DNA of 32,414 nt from Clostridiales bacterium (lineage in GTDB: Bacteria; Bacillota; Clostridia; Lachnospirales; Lachnospiraceae): NCBI GenBank assembly GCA_029012085.1, contig JAQXLK010000211.1, positions 1 to 32,414 of the forward strand, given 5' to 3'. The notes under the pieces are model-generated. The model did no database searches. It saw only the letters and a program-made list of their open reading frames with translations, and had not been told where the DNA came from. A program made the translations under genes and the position numbers. Shown one piece after another: positions 15,874 through 23,387 of the stretch (position 1 is its first letter; every line of letters starts with the position of its first letter).

Positions 15874-17364
15874 TTATAATCTCCGCTTCAGCTGTGGATT
15901 GGCTTCGTAAAATCGTTCCTTGTCAGCATACATATCTCTGTCAGCCCGCTTAAAGGTATCTTCGCAGCTTGCGTCTGTTTCGGAATTGTACAATGCATAT
16001 CCACAGGAAACGGTAGCTTCATTAGAATTCTTACAATAATTATGGTATTTTTGAGCCATTGTATCTCTAAACTCTGTTACAAGCTTTTCGGCAATTGCGG
16101 CTGTACGCTTTTCAATAAAAATTACAAATTCATCTCCGCCGATACGGAACACATCAACACCTGGGAATTTGCTTTTAATAGCTTTATAGCTATTTATGAT
16201 AAGTTTATCCCCTTCTGTGTGACCTATGGTGTCATTGACAAATTTTAAACCGTTTATATCGAATACCAAAATGGCAAATGAAAAATTATTTTTGGAGTGT
16301 ATTGAATTCTCAATATTGTCAATTTTCTCAAGGTAAGCATTTCTGTTCTTTGCCCCTGTGAGCTTATCAATACGGGTAGCATTCATGACACGGTTTATCA
16401 TGCCGGTTAGTATAAGAATAACCATCGTGCTGACTGCGATTGCAATCAGAATTATGGTGAATATCATTTGATTTCTTGTATTGTAGATTTCTCGTTCCGG
16501 GACGATAAGCACAAGATATTCGCCATTCCTCAATTTATGTGATATTGTAGTATAAATCTGCTGGCTTTGTGTGTATGAGGAATAGACATAATCTTCATTT
16601 TCGTCAATAATCATATTAACTGCATCTGTAGGAATTACAGGATTGTGATTGCCAGAATGTAAAACCTTTCCATTGTTATCTATCAGTATGGCATATCCGC
16701 TTTCATACAAAGAGATGCTGCCCACTTCATTACAGATGGTATCGTAGTCAAGATCAATACCAAATACCCCAATCAGTGTATCTCCGATATAAAGGGGTTT
16801 TACATATGAAATCATGTATATTCCGTTATTAGGATTATCATAGGGTTCTAGCCAGACGGCCTCTCCTTTTTGAACGGGGATATGATACCAGCCTACATTT
16901 TGGATATCAGAAGAATCATATTTCGATAAATCTGTTATCTCCTTATATACGGGAGTACTTGACTTTGCGTCGCGGCTTATAAAGAAACCTGCTGTAGGGT
17001 TTGTAATCGCAGGATTAAACCTTAAATAGCTTGCTACAATGGATTCATTATTCTGTATGATGGAATAGGCGAGTTTTCCTGATTCTTCCGTATAGCTTAA
17101 AAGGAACTTTTCATCCTTTAATGCATCTGGAGTCTCTAACTCTTCCAAATAATAATCAGACAACGTGTTTACTAAAGTTTCCACTTCTGAAAACCGCTTA
17201 TTCATAGTCTGGGTATTTTCCTTACAGTAGTGCAAAAGAATCTCCTGATTATTTTCATCTGTAACATTTCGGAAACTTGTTACTGCTATAACGCCAATCA
17301 TAAATGAGGCCACTACTATACCCAGAATAATAATGGTAATAAGATTATTCTTTGTCCGCTTCAT
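15874..17364 (-). CDS. Membrane diguanylate cyclase with dCache sensor and GGDEF domain
   Basis: The enzyme makes c-di-GMP from two GTP in response to an external ligand. One helix (about 10-30), an extracytoplasmic dCache-like region (about 35-295) and a second helix (about 300-320) lead to the GGDEF domain (about 330-490). Catalytic landmarks are the metal-binding VFDINGLKFVNDTIGH and the signature RIGGDEFVIF near 410. The product-inhibition RxxD site is absent: the residues at that place read FPGV. The start is within the end of the 7TM gene, with a 20-base overlap and AGGAGG about seven bases upstream, so the two are coupled. No terminator with a strong T run follows. Confidence 0.92.
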   Translation of the reverse strand: MKRTKNNLITIIILGIVVASFMIGVIAVTSFRNVTDENNQEILLHYCKENTQTMNKRFSEVETLVNTLSDYYLEELETPDALKDEKFLLSYTEESGKLAYSIIQNNESIVASYLRFNPAITNPTAGFFISRDAKSSTPVYKEITDLSKYDSSDIQNVGWYHIPVQKGEAVWLEPYDNPNNGIYMISYVKPLYIGDTLIGVFGIDLDYDTICNEVGSISLYESGYAILIDNNGKVLHSGNHNPVIPTDAVNMIIDENEDYVYSSYTQSQQIYTTISHKLRNGEYLVLIVPEREIYNTRNQMIFTIILIAIAVSTMVILILTGMINRVMNATRIDKLTGAKNRNAYLEKIDNIENSIHSKNNFSFAILVFDINGLKFVNDTIGHTEGDKLIINSYKAIKSKFPGVDVFRIGGDEFVIFIEKRTAAIAEKLVTEFRDTMAQKYHNYCKNSNEATVSCGYALYNSETDASCEDTFKRADRDMYADKERFYEANPQLKRRL

Positions 17365-18148
17365 ATTGTGCCTCCTGTGTTTGGTCTATAATGCAATCAG
17401 GTACAGACTTCCAGGCAGAAAGAGCCTCGGTATCTCTGATTGCTTCTTCAATGCTGCTGCTTACATACAAATCATATTGTGTTGTGTAGTGTCTTATGTA
17501 CATCAAAAGCAAAGATATTGTTATACCCATATTAATAAGGGACAATCCGTAAAAAATAAACTGTACTACAATACACACAAAAAATATCATGATACAGAGC
17601 GAAAATGTTGATTTTTCGCTTTTACTGAGATTTTTTCTATGAAGCCACAATCTGAAAAAGCATATAAGGATAACTGTTCCACATGCGGTAAAGCTGAACC
17701 ATATACCATTTCCACGCTGGTAGTGGTTAGTATCATCGAAAAAGTAATATAGGCCGGTGAATTGTGTAATCATGAGCCCGGCAAAAGCGACTGCCTGTAG
17801 TGCAAATGCCAGATATTCCCACCATGCTGTTGGTTCATTTTCGTCGGTGGAAGTTATGTGTTTTACGTAACGGACAAATGTGATAAGGAGTATATATTCT
17901 AATGCGAACAGAAAAAAATTACTTGTTCGCGTAATTGTAATTCCGAGAGGTGTTATATCACCCCTGTATATGTAGGCCAAAGCGTCGCTAACCAGGAGAA
18001 AATTATTGATGAGAATCATTCTCCATAATTTTTCTCCAATGACATCCTTGGTTTTAAATGAAATGGTCCCCATCAGAATGCATATAATAATGCTTATGAT
18101 ACAGCCCCATATTTCAAAGCTTATCTGAAAAATATTAATAGTAGACAT
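17345..18148 (-). CDS. Stand-alone seven-helix membrane protein, probable sensor partner of the GGDEF cyclase
   Basis: I do not recognise a named family. The 267 residues contain seven hydrophobic helices (about 8-30, 42-63, 77-97, 113-134, 150-172, 184-205, 207-227) and a short cytoplasmic tail with no kinase, HAMP or GGDEF domain. It resembles the 7TM sensory part found at the N-terminus of some Lachnospiraceae GGDEF and histidine kinase proteins, but lacks any output domain. Its end overlaps the dCache-GGDEF start by 20 bases. This suggests that it signals through, or is regulated with, that cyclase. An AGGAG lies 13 bases before the ATG, a long spacing. An extended -10 promoter sits near 18234. 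Confidence 0.75.
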   Translation of the reverse strand: MSTINIFQISFEIWGCIISIIICILMGTISFKTKDVIGEKLWRMILINNFLLVSDALAYIYRGDITPLGITITRTSNFFLFALEYILLITFVRYVKHITSTDENEPTAWWEYLAFALQAVAFAGLMITQFTGLYYFFDDTNHYQRGNGIWFSFTACGTVILICFFRLWLHRKNLSKSEKSTFSLCIMIFFVCIVVQFIFYGLSLINMGITISLLLMYIRHYTTQYDLYVSSSIEEAIRDTEALSAWKSVPDCIIDQTQEAQYEADKE

Positions 18149-18189
18149 GATTAGTGTTCAACTCCTTTCGAAATTGACTGTAATGTACC

Positions 18190-18242
18190 GGATTTGGCGA
18201 TGCCGAATCATCTGAAGTAATTTGCCGTTAAATATTATAACA
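18190..18242 (-). promoter_or_regulatory. Extended -10 promoter and leader hairpin of the 7TM-GGDEF pair
   Basis: On the minus strand TGT-TATAAT (TATAAT at 18234-18239) forms an extended -10 with no clear -35. The leader of about 80 bases contains a compact 8-bp hairpin with a 3-base loop near 18190-18208. No c-di-GMP riboswitch core was recognisable. Confidence 0.45.
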
Positions 18243-18361
18243 GATTAAAACGTATTTGGATACATATTCCTTAAGAAATTGAAGATATTCATAATTTATC
18301 TATTGATTTTTATATATTCTTTTTATATAATTAGTATATAATTCAATAATCCAATAAAAGC

Positions 18362-18390
18362 TTTACACCATAAAAAAAAGTCCTTATAAT
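18362..18390 (+). promoter_or_regulatory. Promoter of the small coil gene
   Basis: TTTACA (18362-18367) and a perfect TATAAT (18385-18390) are separated by 17 bp. RNA would start near 18397, about 27 bases before the GTG start. Confidence 0.7.
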
Positions 18391-18423
18391 ATAAGTATCA
18401 TATACAGAAGGACGGTGAAGAAA

Positions 18424-18591
18424 GTGAGAGATGAATATATGCCAACTGATATACAATTTAAGCATGAACTTAGAAAGCAATTAACAGAACTTGAAAGAAG
18501 ACTTGAATTACTTGAAAACAAAGAGTATGACAAGTTAAAAAAAGAATATCTGAAAGAAATTGAAGATATTCAGGCAAGTTTACAAGATTAG
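18424..18591 (+). CDS. Small charged alpha-helical protein of unknown function
   Basis: The reading frame encodes 55 residues from GTG to TAG, beginning MRDEYMPTDIQFKHELRK and ending EDIQASLQD. Residues 13-50 are almost all Lys, Glu, Leu and Arg with heptad-like leucines (LTELERRLELLENKEYDKL), so a helical hairpin or coiled coil is likely. There is no signal or membrane segment. AAGGA lies 11 bases before the GTG; an in-frame ATG at 18439 is an alternative. A near-consensus promoter precedes it, which argues for real expression. It is the only plus-strand protein gene in this part of the window and is bracketed by inverted repeats. A regulator, antitoxin-like or adaptor role is possible; no function is assigned. 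Confidence 0.65.
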   Translation: MRDEYMPTDIQFKHELRKQLTELERRLELLENKEYDKLKKEYLKEIEDIQASLQD

Positions 18592-18607
18592 AACAAAGTA
18601 ACTTACA

Positions 18608-18654
18608 AACAAGGTGTAAAGTCTTTATTGAATTATTAAGACTTACCCCTTGTT
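18608..18654. terminator. Imperfect long hairpin between convergent small genes
   Basis: AACAAGG (18608-18614) pairs with CCTTGTT (18648-18654), and AAGTCTT (18619-18625) pairs with AAGACTT (18638-18644) around a 12-base AT loop. It lies between the coil gene and the RHH gene and includes the last codons of the latter. T runs are poor on both strands, so it is only a candidate bidirectional terminator. Confidence 0.4.
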
Positions 18655-18843
18655 GGGTGGTACATCGGATGCAGACGGCACCGTATGCCCATTCTTTTTT
18701 CTCTGTCTGACACATTCCGTAAGCAAATATTCAATTTGACCATTTACAGACCGAAAATCATCTTCTGCCCAAGCTGCAATCTCATTATAAAGCTTTGCAG
18801 AAAGACGCAGTGGAACTTGCTTTTTACTATTGTTATCTGCCAT
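18643..18843 (-). CDS. Ribbon-helix-helix (Arc-like) DNA-binding protein
   Basis: This 66-residue protein begins MADNNSKKQVPLRLSAKLY. The VPLRLS strand followed by LYNEIAAWAEDDF and NGQIEYLLTECVRQRKK helices fits the RHH fold, in which the strand contacts DNA as a dimer. The tail is short and unstructured. The ATG at 18843 is chosen because AAAGGTG lies about six bases upstream; an ATG six codons earlier has no good site. It follows the SPFH gene by 120 bp with a hairpin between, so it is probably expressed partly by read-through. It could autoregulate the SPFH promoter, where a dyad covers the -10 box. RHH proteins are also common as antitoxins, but no toxin lies next to it. Confidence 0.8.
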   Translation of the reverse strand: MADNNSKKQVPLRLSAKLYNEIAAWAEDDFRSVNGQIEYLLTECVRQRKKNGHTVPSASDVPPNKG

Positions 18844-18899
18844 GCTATCACCTTTTCCCATCCAATTATCCTAATCTACCAAGCATCTAAGAAAATTCC

Positions 18900-18925
18900 G
18901 GCAGGTATGTTTTTCCATACCTGCC
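18900..18925 (-). terminator. Hairpin between the SPFH and RHH genes
   Basis: GGCAGGTATG (18900-18909) and CATACCTGCC (18916-18925) form a perfect 10-bp stem with a 6-base loop. On the minus strand it is followed by GGAATTTTC, a short interrupted T run. It likely terminates part of the SPFH transcripts before the RHH gene. Confidence 0.6.
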
Positions 18926-18963
18926 CACCTCATATTTTGTAACATTTCAAAACCATATAATGT

Positions 18964-19971
18964 TTAATATAAACTTCCGGAATTCACCACTGGCTGTGCA
19001 TCCTTATTACCGCAAAGAACTACCAGCAGATTCGATACCATAGCAGCTTTACGTTCTTCATCAAGGTTCACAATATCTTTTTCATTCAGACGTTCTAATG
19101 CCATCTCCACCATACCAACAGCACCATCTACAATCATTTTTCTTGCATCTACGATAGCAGAAGCCTGCTGCCGCTGCAACATTGCTGCTGCAATCTCCGG
19201 TGCATATGCAAGATAGGTAATCCTTGCCTCTAAAATCTCGAGACCAGCCTTCTCAACCTTTTGCTGAATTTCCTGGCGAATACGCTCAGCCACAATTTCA
19301 CTAGAACCTCTAAGACTTCCTTCATCTGCAACCCCATCACCGGTTGTATCCACATTCGGTGCTACATCATACGGGTAATTACGGACGATGTTACGAAGTG
19401 CGGCATCACACTGCAGGGACAAATATTCCTTATAATTGTCTACATCAAACACTGCTTTTACCGTATCAACCACACGCCATGTCACTGCAATACTAATCTC
19501 TACCGGATTACCAAGACAGTCATTAATCTTTTGGCGGTTATTAGATAGTGTCATAATCTTTAATGATATCTTCTTATTCATATTCGGAACTGACACATTT
19601 GCCGTTACACCTTCTGTAGCAGCACTTAACTTTACGGATGACATATCCACATCACCACTCTGCTTTAAATGTGTGTTAGCTGCCGGATTCACTGCGGAAC
19701 AAAATGGATTTACAAAATAAAATCCATCCTCTTTCAGTGTTCCTACATACTTACCAAACAGTGTAAGCACCAATGCCTCCTGTGGCTTAATAACCCGAAG
19801 TCCACAATATGGTATCCAGCCTATGCACAACCATAAAATACTGATTACCACAAGTAAACTACTATCTGCTGCAATACCCATGAAAATCCCTGGAATTGCC
19901 GCAATATAAAGCACTGTTGTCAATATTAACACAAGCATACCGTTTTTCTTTGTTATCACTTTCTCTTCCAT
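18964..19971 (-). CDS. SPFH (band 7) domain membrane protein
   Basis: This is a stomatin/flotillin-type scaffold of 335 residues, probably organising membrane microdomains. Two adjacent hydrophobic segments (about 9-28 and 32-52) anchor it. The SPFH domain (about 58-245) includes LRVIKPQEALVLTLFGKYVG, a disordered-looking loop with GDVDMSSVKL, and the typical AEPIEISIAVTWRVVD-like segment, here NPVEISIAVTWRV. A helical stretch with EKAGLEILEARITYLAYAPEIAAAM follows. AGGA lies about seven bases before the ATG at 19971; an ATG five codons earlier abuts its site. The promoter at 20032-20060 carries a dyad on its -10 box. The RHH gene follows. Confidence 0.88.
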   Translation of the reverse strand: MEEKVITKKNGMLVLILTTVLYIAAIPGIFMGIAADSSLLVVISILWLCIGWIPYCGLRVIKPQEALVLTLFGKYVGTLKEDGFYFVNPFCSAVNPAANTHLKQSGDVDMSSVKLSAATEGVTANVSVPNMNKKISLKIMTLSNNRQKINDCLGNPVEISIAVTWRVVDTVKAVFDVDNYKEYLSLQCDAALRNIVRNYPYDVAPNVDTTGDGVADEGSLRGSSEIVAERIRQEIQQKVEKAGLEILEARITYLAYAPEIAAAMLQRQQASAIVDARKMIVDGAVGMVEMALERLNEKDIVNLDEERKAAMVSNLLVVLCGNKDAQPVVNSGSLY

Positions 19972-20021
19972 AACAAATTCCTCCATTCCTCATAAGGGGT
20001 GGCTTTTGCCACAATTTATTT

Positions 20022-20060
20022 TGATATCAGAATGGTATCACCGGAATATCTATTTGTCAA
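20022..20060 (-). promoter_or_regulatory. SPFH promoter with overlapping dyad
   Basis: On the minus strand a perfect TTGACA (20055-20060) and an extended -10, TGA-TACCAT (20032-20037), are 17 bp apart. A dyad TGATA...TATCA (20022-20040), matching at seven of nine pairs, covers the -10. This is a typical operator position; the downstream RHH protein is the obvious candidate ligand. Confidence 0.6.
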
Positions 20061-20094
20061 GAATATTTCCACTCTATACACAACCAATCAAAAA

Positions 20095-20163
20095 CGAATC
20101 GTTACTGTACACACGTTATCTGAAGCTGTGTATTGATAAACGTCTGTACAGTAACAGCGAATC
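20095..20163 (-). terminator. Long-stem hairpin downstream of feoAB
   Basis: GTTACTGTACACACGTT (20101-20117) and AACGTCTGTACAGTAAC (20139-20155) pair over 17 positions with one mismatch and a 21-base loop. On the minus strand five Ts follow six bases beyond the stem. The hairpin is flanked by direct repeats CGAATC (20095-20100 and 20158-20163). It probably ends the feoAB message; the flanking repeats are unusual for a terminator. Confidence 0.6.
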
Positions 20164-20187
20164 CGACAGAAAAAGACTGAACTGCTA

Positions 20188-22668
20188 TTAAAAAAGTGTA
20201 GACAAAAAACTACCTGCCACATATACGCAAAATGCTGCAATCCATGCTATCACACACTGCATAACCGCAACCGCCAGCGCCCATTTTGTACCAAGTTCTC
20301 TCTTGATAGAAGTGATTGCTGCTACACAAGGAGTATACAAAAGACAGAAAATCAAGAGAGATGCTGCAGCAAGCGGTGTAACAACTGCCAGCAGACTTTC
20401 CTGACTGCCAAACAGAATGGATATGGTCGAAACCACACTTTCCTTCGCCATAAATCCGGTTATCAGTGCCGTGGAGATTCTCCAGTCTCCAAAGCCCATT
20501 GGCCGAAATACCGGAGCGATTACACCTGCTGCCATAGCTAGCAGACTGTCTTTTGAATCTGACACTACATTCATATGCATATCAAAGGTCTGCAAGAACC
20601 ATATAATAATCGTAGCAAGAAAAATCACCGTAAATGCCTTCTGTAAAAAGTCTTTTGCCTTTTCCCATAAAAGCTGTCCCACATTCTTTGCCCCCGGAAG
20701 ACGATAGTTTGGAAGCTCCATTACAAATGGAACCGGTTCTCCTTTAAATAAAGTCTTCCGCAGCAAAACTGCCATTAACACTCCCATCGCTATTCCTGCA
20801 AAATAAAGCGCTACCATGACCAACCCCGCATACTTCGGAAAAAAGGCTGCTGAAAAAAAGGCATAAATCGGAAGTTTTGCAGAACAGCTCATAAACGGAG
20901 TCAGCAAAATCGTCATCTTACGATCCCGCTCTGAAGGCAGTGTACGGCTTGCCATTACTCCCGGCACAGTACATCCGAATCCAATCAGCATAGGAACAAT
21001 ACTTCTACCGGAAAGTCCAATCTTTCGAAGCAGCTTGTCCATTACAAAAGCAACCCTTGCAATATATCCACTATCCTCTAAAAGCGACAGGAAGAAAAAC
21101 AAGGTCACAATAATCGGCAAAAAACTTAACACACTTCCAACACCATTAAAAATTCCATCGATTACCAAAGAATGCAGTACCCCATTTACATGTACTTTTG
21201 TAAGTAAAGCATCTGCCATTTCTGTCAGCCAACCAATTCCCATATCCAAAATATTAGAAAGCCACGCACCAATCACATTAAAGGTTAATAAAAATACCAT
21301 TGCCATGATGAGAATAAATGACGGGATAGCCGTATATTTACCCGTCAGTACTTTATCAATTCTACGACTTCTTGCATGCTCTTTGCTTTCCTTTGGTCGC
21401 ACCACCGTCTGCTCACATATTTTATGGATAAAGGAAAACCGCATCTCCGCAATTGCCGCAGCCCGGTCAAGTCCTCCTTCTTCCTCCATTTGAAGAATAA
21501 TATGCTCCACCATTTCCTCTTCATTCTTACTTAAATGAAGCTGTGTCCGAATCAAATGGTCTCCTTCCGCTAATTTTGCGGCAGCAAACCGTACAGGAAT
21601 ATCTGCCTCTTTTGCATGGTCTTCAATCAAATGCATAATTCCATGAAGGCATCGGTGTACTGCACCACCCTTATCATCTGCATCACAAAAATCCAAGCGT
21701 CCCGGTCTCTCCTGATATTTCGCTACATGCAATGCATGGTCAACTAACTCATGAATCCCCTCATTTTTCGAAGCTGAAATTGGAACCACCGGAATTCCAA
21801 GCATATCTTCCATTTCATTTACCAGAATGGAACCGCCATTTTCCCTGACTTCATCCATCATATTAAGAGCCAAAACCATAGGCACATTCAGTTCCATAAG
21901 CTGCATGGTCAGATAAAGATTTCTCTCGATATTCGAGGCATCTACAATATTTATAATCCCCTTTGGTTTATCCTTAAGCAGAAACTCTCTCGTCACAATT
22001 TCTTCTTTCGTATACGGTGACATAGAATAAATGCCTGGCAAATCTGTTACCAGCGTATCGTTATGCCCCTTGATACAACCATCTTTGCGGTCTACCGTAA
22101 CACCCGGGAAATTTCCCACATGCTGGTTTGAACCGGTTAACTGGTTAAACAACGTGGTTTTCCCACAATTCTGATTACCGGCTAACGCAAACGTTATAAC
22201 CGTCCCCTTCGGAAGAGGATTCTCGTCCGCCTTTGTATGATAACGCCCGCCTTCACCAAAACCGGGATGTTCCTTTTTCTTCTTTTTTTCTCCTGACTTT
22301 TTTTCTGTGTATTTCTTCCGCTCCGCCTGTTTTCCTTGTTTCAGCTTTTTTTCTCCACAGTGCCCTGCTTTTTCCCCCTCCTCTTTCTTTGCTTCATCCG
22401 AAAATGCTTCCGAAATTTTCGAAATGGTAATCTTCTTCGCATCTTCTAACCGCAATGTCAGATCATACCCTCGAATCTGAAGCTCCATGGGATCTCCCAT
22501 TGGTGCTAATTTCACAAGCTTTACCTCTACTCCCGGTATCAATCCCATATCTAGAAAATGCTGTCGAAGCTCACCCTCACCACCTACCGCAGTCACTATG
22601 GCACTCTGCCCCTTCTCCAACATATTCAACGTGTTTTTTTCTGTTTGCTGATTCTCCTGCCGTTCCAT
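20188..22668 (-). CDS. feoB: Ferrous iron transporter, FeoA-FeoB fusion
   Basis: The protein imports Fe(II) through the cytoplasmic membrane. At 826 residues it combines FeoA and FeoB. The SH3-like FeoA part covers about 12-82 (LRQHFLDMGLIPGVEVKL). A Lys/Glu-rich linker covers 90-152. The FeoB G domain starts near 160 with G1 GNQNCGKT 164-171, G2 in NFPGVTVD, G3 DLPGIYS, G4 NMMDE and G5 SAS. A helical GDI-like segment follows, then about eight to ten membrane helices with the Gate segments (GFGCTVPGVMASRTL, and CLLYTPCVAAI near the end). No FeoC is seen. GGAGA lies seven bases before the ATG. The promoter is TTGTAT-17-TAGAAT (22730-22758). No Fur or DtxR-type box was evident. Confidence 0.95.
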   Translation of the reverse strand: MERQENQQTEKNTLNMLEKGQSAIVTAVGGEGELRQHFLDMGLIPGVEVKLVKLAPMGDPMELQIRGYDLTLRLEDAKKITISKISEAFSDEAKKEEGEKAGHCGEKKLKQGKQAERKKYTEKKSGEKKKKKEHPGFGEGGRYHTKADENPLPKGTVITFALAGNQNCGKTTLFNQLTGSNQHVGNFPGVTVDRKDGCIKGHNDTLVTDLPGIYSMSPYTKEEIVTREFLLKDKPKGIINIVDASNIERNLYLTMQLMELNVPMVLALNMMDEVRENGGSILVNEMEDMLGIPVVPISASKNEGIHELVDHALHVAKYQERPGRLDFCDADDKGGAVHRCLHGIMHLIEDHAKEADIPVRFAAAKLAEGDHLIRTQLHLSKNEEEMVEHIILQMEEEGGLDRAAAIAEMRFSFIHKICEQTVVRPKESKEHARSRRIDKVLTGKYTAIPSFILIMAMVFLLTFNVIGAWLSNILDMGIGWLTEMADALLTKVHVNGVLHSLVIDGIFNGVGSVLSFLPIIVTLFFFLSLLEDSGYIARVAFVMDKLLRKIGLSGRSIVPMLIGFGCTVPGVMASRTLPSERDRKMTILLTPFMSCSAKLPIYAFFSAAFFPKYAGLVMVALYFAGIAMGVLMAVLLRKTLFKGEPVPFVMELPNYRLPGAKNVGQLLWEKAKDFLQKAFTVIFLATIIIWFLQTFDMHMNVVSDSKDSLLAMAAGVIAPVFRPMGFGDWRISTALITGFMAKESVVSTISILFGSQESLLAVVTPLAAASLLIFCLLYTPCVAAITSIKRELGTKWALAVAVMQCVIAWIAAFCVYVAGSFLSTLF

Positions 22669-22729
22669 TCTTACATCTCCATTTTACATATTCTATATTC
22701 CTGCAAACTCTATTGTTTCTTCTTTCGTA

Positions 22730-22758
22730 ATTCTACCACACCTTTTCCTACTATACAA
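22730..22758 (-). promoter_or_regulatory. Promoter of feoAB
   Basis: On the minus strand TTGTAT (22753-22758) and TAGAAT (22730-22735) have a 17-bp spacer. Its -35 overlaps the -35 of the divergent phosphatase promoter, so the two may compete. Confidence 0.55.
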
Positions 22759-22781
22759 ATATATAAAAAATATGTTATGAT
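22752..22781 (+). promoter_or_regulatory. Promoter of the histidine phosphatase gene
   Basis: TATACA (22752-22757) is followed after 18 bp by an extended -10, TGT-TATGAT (TATGAT at 22776-22781). It lies about 30 bases before the start codon. Confidence 0.5.
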
Positions 22782-22812
22782 GAACCAAATTATAAACCAA
22801 AAAGGAGGAACT

Positions 22813-23352
22813 ATGGCACACTTTTATTTTACAAGACACGGTCAAACCATCTGGAATGTAGAAAATAAAATCTGCGGAGCAACTGACATTGAATTAACTC
22901 CGCTTGGTCATGAACAGGCCATTTCTTTAGGACGTGAAATTGCAAATGGCGATTATCAGATTGATAAAATCCTTTATTCTCCCCTTATCAGGGCTGCGGA
23001 AACCGCAAGACATATCTCGGAAGAAACCGGTATTCCAATGGAGATGGAACCACGTCTCAAGGAACAAAATTTTGGAAAATGGGAATCCACACCAAGAAAT
23101 GGTGAAGAATTCCGTAGTGCAAAAATCCGCTTTATCGACCACTATGAAGGCGGCGAATCCATGTTGCAAATGGCACAGCGCATTTTCAACCTGCTTGACG
23201 ACATAAAAAAAGAAGCAGATGACACCACCTACCTCTTAGTTGCCCACAATGGAATTGCACGTTTTATGCAATCCTACTTCTATGATATGAGTAATGAAGA
23301 ATTTGCCATGTTTGGCATCAAAAACTGCGAAATCCGAAGATATGACTTTTAG
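22813..23352 (+). CDS. Histidine phosphatase superfamily protein (phosphoglycerate mutase-like)
   Basis: This cytoplasmic phosphatase or mutase has 179 residues. The catalytic RHG motif occurs at residues 8-10 (FTRHGQT). The second conserved arginine is in SPLIRAAETA near 58, the acid in KEQNFGKWE near 84, and the second catalytic histidine in LLVAHNGIARF near 147. The size and EQNFGKWES segment fit CobC/GpmB-like phosphatases rather than glycolytic mutase. The ATG at 22813 follows AAAGGAGG by five bases and starts just before the RHG motif; the open frame upstream is not coding. It is divergent from feoAB and ends in its own terminator. Confidence 0.9.
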   Translation: MAHFYFTRHGQTIWNVENKICGATDIELTPLGHEQAISLGREIANGDYQIDKILYSPLIRAAETARHISEETGIPMEMEPRLKEQNFGKWESTPRNGEEFRSAKIRFIDHYEGGESMLQMAQRIFNLLDDIKKEADDTTYLLVAHNGIARFMQSYFYDMSNEEFAMFGIKNCEIRRYDF

Positions 23353-23372
23353 TCCGTATCTTCGGTTTTTAT
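23334..23372 (+). terminator. Intrinsic terminator of the histidine phosphatase gene
   Basis: CCGAAGATA (23334-23342) and TATCTTCGG (23357-23365) form a perfect 9-bp stem followed by five Ts and further T-rich sequence. The left arm includes the last codons and the loop contains the stop codon. Confidence 0.85.
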
Positions 23373-23387
23373 TTCTTTATCCCATCG

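Larger units (their letters stand above)
18345..18637. repeat. Imperfect 25-bp inverted repeats bracketing the small coil gene
   Basis: The arm at 18345-18369 (beginning AATAATCCAATAAAA, ending CTTTACACC) matches the reverse complement of 18613-18637 at 22 of 25 positions. The arms enclose the promoter, all of the 55-codon gene and its 3' end. The left arm contains the -35 box. No target-site duplication is clear. This could be a tiny mobile cassette, or a pair of regulatory sites. Confidence 0.55.

Noticed and set aside
18149-18240. c-di-GMP riboswitch in the leader of the 7TM-GGDEF pair
   Set aside because: The leader is only about 80 bases and lacks recognisable GEMM core segments; only one small hairpin is present.
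22669-22812. Fur or DtxR box between feoAB and the histidine phosphatase gene
   Set aside because: No sequence close to GATAATGATTATC-type or DtxR-type palindromes was found by eye.
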